A stretch of 64,000 nt of DNA, taken from Jejuia sp040720935. GTDB taxonomy: Bacteria; Bacteroidota; Bacteroidia; Flavobacteriales; Flavobacteriaceae. This document shows positions 23,891-30,821 of this stretch, one piece after another. Both the position numbers and the translations under genes were made by a program. A model generated the notes under the pieces. That model was not told where the DNA came from and ran no database searches. It was given only the letters and a program-made list of their open reading frames with translations. Within the stretch, counting starts at the first letter, position 1; the number at the start of each line of letters is the position of its first letter. The DNA lies in the NCBI RefSeq assembly GCF_040720935.1, contig NZ_JBFDAE010000004.1:186001-250000 (forward strand), given 5' to 3'.

Positions 23891-24346
23891 ATGCAATACG
23901 AAGCTACATCACCGGAAGATTACATCAAGCAAGTTCCAGAAGACAGGCAGGAGGCTTTAAAAAAATTAAGAAACGTTATAAATACCAATTTACCTGAGGG
24001 TTTTGAGGAAGGCATGATTTACAAAATGATTGGCTATTATGTGCCACATTCAGTATATCCAGATGGGTACCATTGCGATCCTAAAACACCTTTGCCATTT
24101 ATGAGTTTTGCATCTCAAAAAAACTCTGTGAATTTATACCATAGCGGCATTTACGCTAAAAAAGAATTGCACGATTGGTTTGTGTCCGAATTTCCAAAAC
24201 ACAGCAAACGCAAACTGGATATGGGGAAAAGCTGTGTACGCTTTAAATATGTAGATGAAATTCCTTTTGAATTGATAGCAGAATTGACCAGAAAAATGAC
24301 CTGTGAGGAATGGATTGCTATTTACGAAACAGCTATTAAAAAATAA
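23891..24346 (+). CDS. DUF1801 (YdhG-like) protein
   Basis: 151 residues. SPEDYIKQVPEDRQEALKKLRNVINTNLPEGFEEGMIYKMIGYYVP and PFMSFASQKNSVNLYHSGIY match the DUF1801/YdhG fold. Cytosolic. Eight bases after the DUF4199 gene. Function unknown. Confidence 0.88.
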   Translation: MQYEATSPEDYIKQVPEDRQEALKKLRNVINTNLPEGFEEGMIYKMIGYYVPHSVYPDGYHCDPKTPLPFMSFASQKNSVNLYHSGIYAKKELHDWFVSEFPKHSKRKLDMGKSCVRFKYVDEIPFELIAELTRKMTCEEWIAIYETAIKK

Positions 24347-24366
24347 TAATCAAAAAAACAAAAATT

Positions 24367-24738
24367 ATGAAATTGGGTGCTTTTTCAGTAAGCCTTAGTG
24401 TGAAAGATATTAAGGCTTCAAAACAATTTTACGAAACCCTTGGGTTTTCGCAATTTGCAGGAGATGTTGAAAAAAACTATCTCATCATGAAAAACGGTAA
24501 TGCCTTAATAGGTCTGTTTCAGGGGATGTTTGAACAAAATATTTTAACATTTAATCCAGGTTGGGATGAAAATGCCACTAAATTGGAATCTTTTGATGAT
24601 GTTAGAACCATTCAAGAACATTTAAAAAGGAACAACATAAAGCTAGAAAAGGAAGCTGACGAAAGCACCTCTGGACCTGCAAGTACAGTATTAAACGATC
24701 CTGATGGAAATACCATATTAATAGACCAACACGTATAA
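24367..24738 (+). CDS. VOC family protein (glyoxalase-like), first of two
   Basis: 123 residues, one VOC domain: SLSVKDIKASKQFYETLGFSQF at the start and STVLNDPDGNTILIDQH at the end. The usual metal ligands of glyoxalase I are only partly present, so enzymatic activity is uncertain. Followed by a second VOC gene 16 bases on. Confidence 0.88.
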   Translation: MKLGAFSVSLSVKDIKASKQFYETLGFSQFAGDVEKNYLIMKNGNALIGLFQGMFEQNILTFNPGWDENATKLESFDDVRTIQEHLKRNNIKLEKEADESTSGPASTVLNDPDGNTILIDQHV

Positions 24739-24754
24739 TTCTTTACAAAACGAC

Positions 24755-25141
24755 ATGAAAAACAGGGTAACAGGAATAGGAGGCTTGTTCTTTAAAACAA
24801 AAGACCCGAAAGCATCAAAAGATTGGTACAAAAAGCACTTAGGATTCAATACCGATGATTATGGCTGTACCTTTTGGTGGAAAGATAAGGACGGAAAAGA
24901 CTGTTCCACACAATGGAGCCCGTTTCCAGAAGACACCAAATATTATGAGCCATCCAAGAAGGATTTTATGTTCAACTATCGTGTTGAAAATTTAGAGGAA
25001 CTGCTTAAGGTTTTAAAAGAAGAAGGTGTAACCATTGTTGGAGAAATAGAGGAGTATGAATACGGAAAATTCGGTTGGATTTTGGATAACGATGGCAATA
25101 AAATTGAACTTTGGGAACCTATTGATGCTGCTTTTAAATAA
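24755..25141 (+). CDS. VOC family protein (glyoxalase-like), second of two
   Basis: 128 residues. RVTGIGGLFFKTKDPKASKDWYKKHLGFNTDDYGCTFWWKDKDG and the end FGWILDNDGNKIELWEP are VOC signatures; the final glutamate is in the usual metal-ligand position. Distinct from the preceding VOC gene, so not a recent duplication. Confidence 0.88.
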   Translation: MKNRVTGIGGLFFKTKDPKASKDWYKKHLGFNTDDYGCTFWWKDKDGKDCSTQWSPFPEDTKYYEPSKKDFMFNYRVENLEELLKVLKEEGVTIVGEIEEYEYGKFGWILDNDGNKIELWEPIDAAFK

Positions 25142-25147
25142 TATGAT

Positions 25148-25912
25148 TTGGGTATAACAGACATTTTACAATCCTATAATTTAACTACGTTTCAATGGAT
25201 AGCGGTTTTTTTGGCCGCTTTTGTTTTGGGCTTTTCTAAATCTGGAATTAAGGGTGTCGGCATTGTTATCATCATAATTCTAGCCTTTGTTTTTGGAGAA
25301 AAAGCGTCCACAGGAATTTTATTGCCCATGCTTATTGGCGCAGATATTTTGGCGGTAACCTATTATAACAGACATACCCAATGGCGTTTTATTAAAAAAT
25401 TAATGCCTGCCATGATTGTTGGTGTTTTGGTTGGTGTTTGGGTAGGCGATGCTATTTCAGAACTTGTATTTAAGCGCATCATGGCTATTATCATCATCGT
25501 TTCTATTTTGATTATGTGGTATTTTGAGAAGCGAAAATCTACCAGCGTCCCTCAAAATAAATGGTTTTCAAACACCGCAGGGTTTTTAGCCGGTTTTACA
25601 ACCATGATAGGCAATTTAGCGGGCCCTATTGCAAATATTTATTTTTTAGCAGTTCGTCTTCCCAAAAATGAGTTTATAGGAACAGCTGCTTGGTTATTCT
25701 TCATTATCAATGTGTTTAAATTACCGTTTCATTTCTTTGTTTGGGAAACAGTAAACAAAGAAAGCTTGGTTTTAAATTTAATCTTAATTCCAGCAGTTGT
25801 TATTGGGTTTTTTTTAGGAACACGTTTGGTAAAGCTAATTTCAAACGTAAATTACAGGCGATTTATAATTATAATTACCGCTCTTGGAGGCATCATTATG
25901 TTATTCGGATAA
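25148..25912 (+). CDS. TauE/SafE family membrane transporter
   Basis: 254 residues, seven to eight transmembrane helices. Family signatures: ALFVLGFSKSGIKGVGI-like first helix and GNLAGPIANIYFLA in the middle. The family moves sulfite, sulfonates or other organic anions. The start is TTG at 25148: an ATG at 25143 is out of frame and stops after four codons. Six bases follow the VOC gene, so it ends the run. Confidence 0.85.
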   Translation: MGITDILQSYNLTTFQWIAVFLAAFVLGFSKSGIKGVGIVIIIILAFVFGEKASTGILLPMLIGADILAVTYYNRHTQWRFIKKLMPAMIVGVLVGVWVGDAISELVFKRIMAIIIIVSILIMWYFEKRKSTSVPQNKWFSNTAGFLAGFTTMIGNLAGPIANIYFLAVRLPKNEFIGTAAWLFFIINVFKLPFHFFVWETVNKESLVLNLILIPAVVIGFFLGTRLVKLISNVNYRRFIIIITALGGIIMLFG

Positions 25913-26004
25913 ATTAATGTAACGTTTTTAAACTTTGAAACACATATAGTTAGTAGTAAGTTTATTTTTTATTACTTTTAAATTCTAATTAAATATTAAA
26001 GATA

Positions 26005-26514
26005 ATGTCAGATAAAAAAAATTTAAGCGATGACCTAGATGATATGTTAGGCGATGCTAAAGATGGCGCAAAAAAAGCAGCCGATAAAGTAAGTGGTAAA
26101 GCAAGTGAATTAGCAGATGACGCTAAGGAACTAGCAGGGGAAGCAAAAGAAAAAGCAAAAGAATTTGCAAATGAGGCGAAAGAAACCGCTGCTGAATTTG
26201 CTGATGATGCGAAAGAAGTGCTAAGTGATGGTAAAAATGTTGCTATTATAGCACATATTACCTTAATTGGATGGATTATAGCTCTAGTGATGAATAACGG
26301 AGATAGGTCTGAATTAGGGTCTTTTTACATTCGTCAAATGTTAGGATTATTAATCCTATCTCTTGTTTTTATGTTTATCCCTGTTATTGGATGGATACTC
26401 AATATATTAATATTGGTATTGTGGGTTTTAAGTCTCATAGGAGCATTAAGTGGCGAAAAGAAGCCTACGCCTGTTTTAGGAGAGCATTTCCAGAATTGGT
26501 TTAAGGGATTATAA
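26005..26514 (+). CDS. Helical-repeat (LEA-like) protein fused to a DUF4870-like membrane domain
   Basis: 169 residues. Residues 14-75 are alanine/lysine/glutamate-rich 11-mer-like repeats (KDGAKKAADKVSGKASELADDAKELAGEAKEKAKEFANEAKETAAEFADDAKE), the pattern of LEA and apolipoprotein-like amphipathic helices. Residues 80-165 contain membrane helices (AIIAHITLIGWIIALVM, MLGLLILSLVFMFIPVIGWILNILILVLWVLSLIGALSG), the DUF4870/Tic20-like pattern. A stress-related membrane role is plausible but not shown. Confidence 0.75.
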   Translation: MSDKKNLSDDLDDMLGDAKDGAKKAADKVSGKASELADDAKELAGEAKEKAKEFANEAKETAAEFADDAKEVLSDGKNVAIIAHITLIGWIIALVMNNGDRSELGSFYIRQMLGLLILSLVFMFIPVIGWILNILILVLWVLSLIGALSGEKKPTPVLGEHFQNWFKGL

Positions 26515-26570
26515 AAAGTTTAAAGCCAGAAGCAGATTTGTTTTTGGTTTTTTTTAATTTATTTAACATC

Positions 26571-26606
26571 GTAATATTGCAATATTACATTTTAATCGTA
26601 TATTTG
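26571..26606 (+). promoter_or_regulatory. arsR promoter with operator palindrome on the -33 element
   Basis: GTAATATTGCAATATTAC (26571-26588) is a perfect 18-base palindrome. Its centre holds the -33 TTG (26577-26579); exactly 19 bases later comes TATATTTG (26599-26606), a perfect -7 element. ArsR-family repressors bind such palindromes, so a bound dimer would block the promoter. The predicted leader to arsR is about 190 bases. Confidence 0.75.
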
Positions 26607-26701
26607 TACAATACCAAATGAATATCAAAATTATTGATGTTAAATTTGAATTATATTTTTTTTAGATAAGATAGAAAATATAAGCATAGCCTTAGTTGCG
26701 G

Positions 26702-26751
26702 TTCTATTTTATGTTGAAACCTGCCAGCTGGTAGGTATAAATGAAATAGAA
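26702..26751 (+). promoter_or_regulatory. Long hairpin in the arsR leader
   Basis: TTCTATTTTAT pairs with ATGAAATAGAA around the near-perfect palindrome ACCTGCCAGCTGGTAGGT (26719-26736). It has no T tail, so is not an obvious terminator. It may be a folded leader element or a dispersed palindrome. Confidence 0.5.
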
Positions 26752-26801
26752 ACGAATTTAACCCATCAATTTGAAGCTTATTTGGTATAAAATTTAAAGC
26801 T

Positions 26802-27125
26802 ATGGGAGCATCAAAACTTGATATTTATTCCGAAGACATTACCACTATGGCAGCTATGGCCAAAGTGTTTGCGCATCCTGCACGCGTTGCAATTTTGCAA
26901 TATATAAGTAAGCAAGAGTCTTGTATTTGCAATGATATTGTAGATGAAATAGGGCTTTCGCAACCTACCATTTCCCAGCATTTAAAAGTGATAAACGATG
27001 CTGGTTTGCTCAAAGGAAATTTTGAAGGTAAGAGTATTTGCTATTGTTTGAATGTTGAACGTTTTCAGGAATTTCAATCGCAGCTTAATAGTTTTTTTAA
27101 TAAAACTAAATCTAATTGTTGCTAA
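26802..27125 (+). CDS. arsR: ArsR-family metalloid-responsive repressor
   Basis: 107 residues. Winged helix: ILQYISKQESCICNDIVDEIGLSQPTISQHLKVINDAGLL. C41 and C43 lie at the start of helix alpha-3 (CICND), the position of the As(III)-binding CxCxD site in ArsR. The C-terminus ends in CC. It should repress its own operon until arsenite or a similar thiophile binds. Followed by a DUF6428 gene and an arsenate reductase-like phosphatase. Confidence 0.9.
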   Translation: MGASKLDIYSEDITTMAAMAKVFAHPARVAILQYISKQESCICNDIVDEIGLSQPTISQHLKVINDAGLLKGNFEGKSICYCLNVERFQEFQSQLNSFFNKTKSNCC

Positions 27126-27176
27126 ACGCTCAAAGAGATTTTATAAAATCATTCAGTTGAATAAAAATTTAAAACC

Positions 27177-27686
27177 ATGAAAACTCAAGAATTATTTTCA
27201 ATATTAGAAGAAAACAAAGGGAAAACCTTATTGTTTGAATACGCCCCAACTAGATTTGTGGGCGCAAACTATCACATCACGGAAGTAAAGCACATTACGG
27301 TAGATGCTGTAGATTGTGGCGCGCAAACTGATAGTTGGAAGGAAACCATTATTCAGCTTTGGGAAAGTCCGTTGGAAAAAAGCAAAACAGCGCATATGTC
27401 TGTACTAAAAGCATTAGGGATTTTAAACAAGGTGGGTAAAATGAAACCATATGTTTTAGAGGCTGAGGTAAAGTTTGAATATAGTAACACCACATTCCAT
27501 ACCGCACAATTATTTGTTAACGATTTCGAAATACAGGACAATAACTTAATCCTTAAATTAGCCGTTGAAAAAACAGATTGTAAAGCCAAAGAACTTTGCG
27601 GTGTACCTGAAAAAATTGTTGAAGCCGCCGAAAGTGTTGTTGAAAAAGTTGAATCTTGTTGTTCTCCTAGTTCAGGATGCTGTTAA
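27177..27686 (+). CDS. DUF6428 protein with C-terminal cysteine cluster
   Basis: 169 residues. The core LLFEYAPTRFVGANYHITEVKHITVDAVDCGAQTDSWKETIIQLWESP is the DUF6428 family as I recall it, typically found beside arsR and ArsC-like genes in Bacteroidota. The tail CCSPSSGCC offers four cysteines for metal or metalloid binding. A cytosolic thiophile chaperone or buffer is likely, but not proven. Confidence 0.8.
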   Translation: MKTQELFSILEENKGKTLLFEYAPTRFVGANYHITEVKHITVDAVDCGAQTDSWKETIIQLWESPLEKSKTAHMSVLKALGILNKVGKMKPYVLEAEVKFEYSNTTFHTAQLFVNDFEIQDNNLILKLAVEKTDCKAKELCGVPEKIVEAAESVVEKVESCCSPSSGCC

Positions 27687-27698
27687 CCAATACATCAT

Positions 27699-28322
27699 AT
27701 GAAAAATACAAAGTTGTTTGACGCTATTTCTAATACTATAAATTCATTAGATAATAATGAAGTTTCAGAAGATAGAAAGGCGATACTTAAGCCATTAATA
27801 GATTATTTAAAACATAAAATTGAATCTAAGCAATCTATTCGTTTAAATTTTATTTGCACACACAATTCAAGACGAAGTCATTTATCCCAAATTTGGGCGC
27901 AGACTATGGCTGCCTATTATAATATCGATAATGTATCGTGTTATTCCGGAGGGACTGAAGCTACAGCAATGTTCCCAAAAGTAGGAGAGACCTTGATTAA
28001 TCAAGGTTTTAAAATCAATAAACTTTCAGAAGGAAATAATCCTGTTTACAGTATCAAGTTTTCAGAAAACGAACCAGCTGTGATAGCATTCTCAAAACAG
28101 TTTAGTGATGCTTTTAATCCAGCTTCAGAATTTGCTGCAGTTATGACTTGCTCTTCGGCAGATAAAGGCTGCCCTATGGTTTTTGGGTGCGAAAAACGCA
28201 TAGCAGTAACTTACGAAGACCCAAAAGAATCTGATGGGACACCACAGCAAACCGAAACCTATTTTAATAGAAGTTTGGAAATAGCGAGGGAGATGAAGTT
28301 TGTTTTTTCTAGGTTGAACTAG
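27699..28322 (+). CDS. Low-molecular-weight phosphatase, ArsC-like
   Basis: 207 residues. The phosphatase loop FICTHNSRRSHLSQ (Cys53, CX5RS) matches LMW tyrosine phosphatases and thioredoxin-coupled ArsC. The N-terminal 45 residues are a helical extension. CSSADKGCPMVFGCEKR and YEDPKESDGT hold additional cysteines and the general-acid Asp-Pro. Probable arsenate reductase or protein phosphatase. No arsenite pump follows within the window: the next locus is a transposase. Confidence 0.85.
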   Translation: MKNTKLFDAISNTINSLDNNEVSEDRKAILKPLIDYLKHKIESKQSIRLNFICTHNSRRSHLSQIWAQTMAAYYNIDNVSCYSGGTEATAMFPKVGETLINQGFKINKLSEGNNPVYSIKFSENEPAVIAFSKQFSDAFNPASEFAAVMTCSSADKGCPMVFGCEKRIAVTYEDPKESDGTPQQTETYFNRSLEIAREMKFVFSRLN

Positions 28323-28358
28323 TTGGCTTTAGTCTTAACGAATTTATTTATTTCGCTA

Positions 28359-28380
28359 CCACTAAGCTCTAGCTTAGTGG
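28359..28380. repeat. REP hairpin left of the RAYT gene
   Basis: CCACTAAGCT and AGCTTAGTGG around CT, with flanking GCTA and CGGTA. Confidence 0.7.
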
Positions 28381-28454
28381 CGGTATGAGTAAGAAAAATG
28401 GAAGCTTTTATAACCTGTTTTTTATGAATTAAAAGCTTTTTGTATTTTAGATTA

Positions 28455-29012
28455 ATGAGTAGAAATTATAAATTTCATAATAAATCAGGGTTATATTTTG
28501 TGTCTTTCGCTACTGTAAATTGGCTGGACGTTTTTACAAGGCAAGCTTATTTTGATGTACTGATAGAAAACATAAACTATTGTAGAGCCAAGAAAGGTAT
28601 GGAATTATATGCCTACTGTTTTATGCCCAGTCATTTGCATTTAATTTTTAGGTCGAGTATTCATGAACCAGACGGATTATTAAGAGATTTTAAAAGTTTT
28701 ACTTCTAAAAAAATGATTGAAGCTATTGAATCTAATCCGCGAGAAGGCAGAAAAGAGTATTTATTATGGTTTTTTGAACGTGCTGCAAAAAAGAAAAGTA
28801 ATGGTTCTAAATATCAATTTTGGCAACATCATAATAAGCCAATTGAATTATGGACTGATTCAGTTATAAAACAAAAGATAGATTATATTCATAATAACCC
28901 TGTAGAAACTGGTTTTGTTACCAATCCTGTAGATTGGAAATACTCTAGTGCACGAAATTTTCAAGATGACCATACCGTTTTAGAGATTGATAGTACTGGG
29001 TTTTTAGGTTGA
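28455..29012 (+). mobile_element. REP-associated tyrosine transposase (RAYT, Y1 superfamily)
   Basis: 185 residues from ATG at 28455 (MSRNYKFHNKSGLYFVSFATV). HUH motif SHLHLIF with H60 and H62; LYAYCFMPSHLHL and the later KIDYIHNNPVETG (candidate nucleophile Tyr) are typical of RAYTs. These single-domain relatives of IS200/IS605 transposases cleave REP hairpins. The gene is flanked by near-identical hairpins at 28359 and 29034, forming a REPtron. The start five codons further upstream (TTG) is not needed. Confidence 0.88.
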
Positions 29013-29033
29013 TTGTTTTACTTACTGTTGTTG

Positions 29034-29055
29034 CCGCTAAGCAGGAGCTTAGCGG
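29034..29055. repeat. REP hairpin right of the RAYT gene
   Basis: CCGCTAAGC-AGGA-GCTTAGCGG, followed by TAGCGG. Matches the left hairpin in the CTAAGC/GCTTAG arms. Confidence 0.7.
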
Positions 29056-29136
29056 TAGCGGAGAAACAAAATATTTTTTGTTTTGAAGGTACGAAGCATA
29101 GCTTTATAGAAACACGTGGATGTTCAACATGTTAAA

Positions 29137-29153
29137 ACTTCGACTGCGCCCAG
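29137..29153. repeat. Diverged CTTCGACTGCGC repeat
   Basis: ACTTCGACTGCGCCCAG is a reversed, slightly diverged copy of the CTGAGCGCAGTCGAAG repeat. Confidence 0.6.
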
Positions 29154-29194
29154 TTTGACAAGAATTAATCACTTTTCAGACAGCCTCTTTTTTA

Positions 29195-29449
29195 CTAACT
29201 CACTAATTCCTTTTTAATATCCTCTGGAAGTTTTCTCCAATCTAAATCCATTAAAGCGCCTTGAAGTGAGTATAAATAGTAACACTTTGGTATGGTTTTA
29301 TCTGGGTGTTTTTGGCATATCTTCTTATATGCTTTTTTAGCAGTTGTTTCTGCAAGATCTGCCAAGGTGTGAATGCCTATTTCGTTTAGTCGCTTTTCAA
29401 TGGTTGCGCCTATATTTTTTGCTTTGCGTAATGTAATTGACGTTTCCAT
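29195..29449 (-). CDS. TfoX C-terminal domain protein
   Basis: 84 residues: LRKAKNIGATIEKRLNEIGIHTLADLAETTAKKAYKKICQKHPDKTIPKCYYLYSLQGALMDLDWRKLPEDIKKEL, the helical TfoX/Sxy C-terminal domain on its own. The N-terminal TfoX domain is lacking, so competence regulation is unlikely. Its start overlaps the VOC stop by one base (TAATG). Confidence 0.88.
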   Translation of the reverse strand: METSITLRKAKNIGATIEKRLNEIGIHTLADLAETTAKKAYKKICQKHPDKTIPKCYYLYSLQGALMDLDWRKLPEDIKKELVS

Positions 29450-29904
29450 TATTCCTCTGGTTTTGTATAAGTAACAATGTCAATGCCGATTCCATTTGGG
29501 TCCACGATTGCAAAATGCCTGTCGCCCCAAGGTTCGGTTCTTATGTCAAACTCTATTTTTGTGCCCTTTTGTTTTAATTGCCTGTAAACTTCGTCAACGT
29601 TATCAATTTCAATCGTAATATAAACACCTTTTCCATTAAAGGGAGCTTGGAAAATAGGTTGCTGACTAGGATGCTTAGGTTTTAGAAAACTAATTTCTGC
29701 TGCTCCATTTGGTGTATGCATGAGTAAATAAAAATCGTTTTCAAAGGCTACGCCAAATCCTAGGGTTTCGGTGTAGAATTTTTTCGTGTCGTCTAATTTT
29801 TCGGTAATGATTCCCGCATTTAGTTTCATGGTTTTTAAATTTTGATGTTCAACTTGACTCTGCGCTATACTTACTGTAAAAGCTAAAATGAATATTGTTT
29901 TCAT
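29449..29904 (-). CDS. VOC family protein with possible signal peptide
   Basis: 151 residues from ATG at 29904. The VOC core begins at residue 26 (MKLNAGIITEKLDDTKKFYTETLGFGV) and ends FAIVDPNGIGIDIVTYT. The N-terminal MKTIFILAFTVSIAQSQ is signal-peptide-like. A perfect -7 promoter element lies just upstream of the first ATG, but an A-rich stretch makes ATG at 29829 also possible, giving a cytosolic protein. Coupled to the TfoX-C gene; both lie downstream of an AraC gene on the same strand. Confidence 0.8.
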   Translation of the reverse strand: MKTIFILAFTVSIAQSQVEHQNLKTMKLNAGIITEKLDDTKKFYTETLGFGVAFENDFYLLMHTPNGAAEISFLKPKHPSQQPIFQAPFNGKGVYITIEIDNVDEVYRQLKQKGTKIEFDIRTEPWGDRHFAIVDPNGIGIDIVTYTKPEE

Positions 29905-29925
29905 GGTTCTGATGTTTTGTTATGA

Positions 29926-29933
29926 CAAATTTA
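29926..29933 (-). promoter_or_regulatory. Promoter -7 element of the VOC/TfoX-C pair
   Basis: TAAATTTG read on the minus strand fits TAnnTTTG, 21 bases upstream of ATG at 29904. Confidence 0.5.
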
Positions 29934-29974
29934 GAACCAAACGCTGTACGGAAATTGTATAAAACGGACAAACT

Positions 29975-30787
29975 CTATCTAAAGGCTTGCGAAGGTGTAA
30001 CACCATAAAACGTTTTAAAGTCTTTTATAAAATGCGCCTGATCGTAAAAGCCAACATCAAAAAACAACTTTTGAGCTTTCAAACTTTGCGAAGAAGGTTT
30101 CATATTTAAAAACTGCTGAAACCGTACTACTTTACTAAATGCTTTTGGGGTTGTGCCTACATAGAAATTAAAAACACGTCTTAATTGTCGGGGACTTAAA
30201 CCTGTATCCAAACCATTTTCGGTTTCTATGTTTCCGGAGGTTTTAAAGATTAAATTTAGTGCATTGTAGAATCGCTTATCAAAATCAAATGTTTTATTTA
30301 CGATATAGGGCGCAATTATGAGATGGAGTTTTTCTGAAACTATAGAGAAATTTTGATGTGGCACTATATGTTGCTGAATAGCTTTTGCCATTTCAGGTAA
30401 AATAAATTTCAATTCCTGATCTTTATTGCTCAATGCTTTTGCGTTGCTATTGAATATCAAAGGAAAGGCTGATGGCAAAAACCGAATGCCGACATAATTG
30501 AAGTCAGTCCCAATTGGAAACTCCGTGTATTTTCGGCAAAAGCCCATAACAAAACTTTCTTGGGGATTGTTTAGGTTGAAGAAAACATCAATACAACCAT
30601 CAGATACTACACGATAAATGAATGGGTTTTCTAATGGTTGTTTTGTTCTTAACTGCCAATAGCAGTAGATGAAATTTTCTAAAGAAACATCAGGAACGAG
30701 TTCTTGATATGTAACAGAATCCCCCTCTTTTCGGGTTGAAGGTTGAATAGGTCTATAATAGTCTTTTATCGATTCAAACGCTTTCAT
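29975..30787 (-). CDS. AraC-family transcriptional regulator
   Basis: 270 residues. N-terminal sensor part (VPDVSLENFIYCYWQLRTK..., DGCIDVFFNLNNPQESFVMGFCRKY) of the DUF6597 kind. C-terminal double helix-turn-helix: GLSPRQLRRVFNFYVGTTPKAFSKVVRFQQFL and FDVGFYDQAHFIKDFKTFYGVTPSQAF. It lies directly upstream of the VOC/TfoX-C pair, so it may control it. Confidence 0.9.
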   Translation of the reverse strand: MKAFESIKDYYRPIQPSTRKEGDSVTYQELVPDVSLENFIYCYWQLRTKQPLENPFIYRVVSDGCIDVFFNLNNPQESFVMGFCRKYTEFPIGTDFNYVGIRFLPSAFPLIFNSNAKALSNKDQELKFILPEMAKAIQQHIVPHQNFSIVSEKLHLIIAPYIVNKTFDFDKRFYNALNLIFKTSGNIETENGLDTGLSPRQLRRVFNFYVGTTPKAFSKVVRFQQFLNMKPSSQSLKAQKLFFDVGFYDQAHFIKDFKTFYGVTPSQAFR

Positions 30788-30821
30788 TCAAACCACAATT
30801 AAATACAATAAAACAGAAGTT

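Noticed and set aside
29195..29449. TfoX as competence regulator
   Set aside because: Only the C-terminal domain is present and no N-terminal TfoX domain is nearby.
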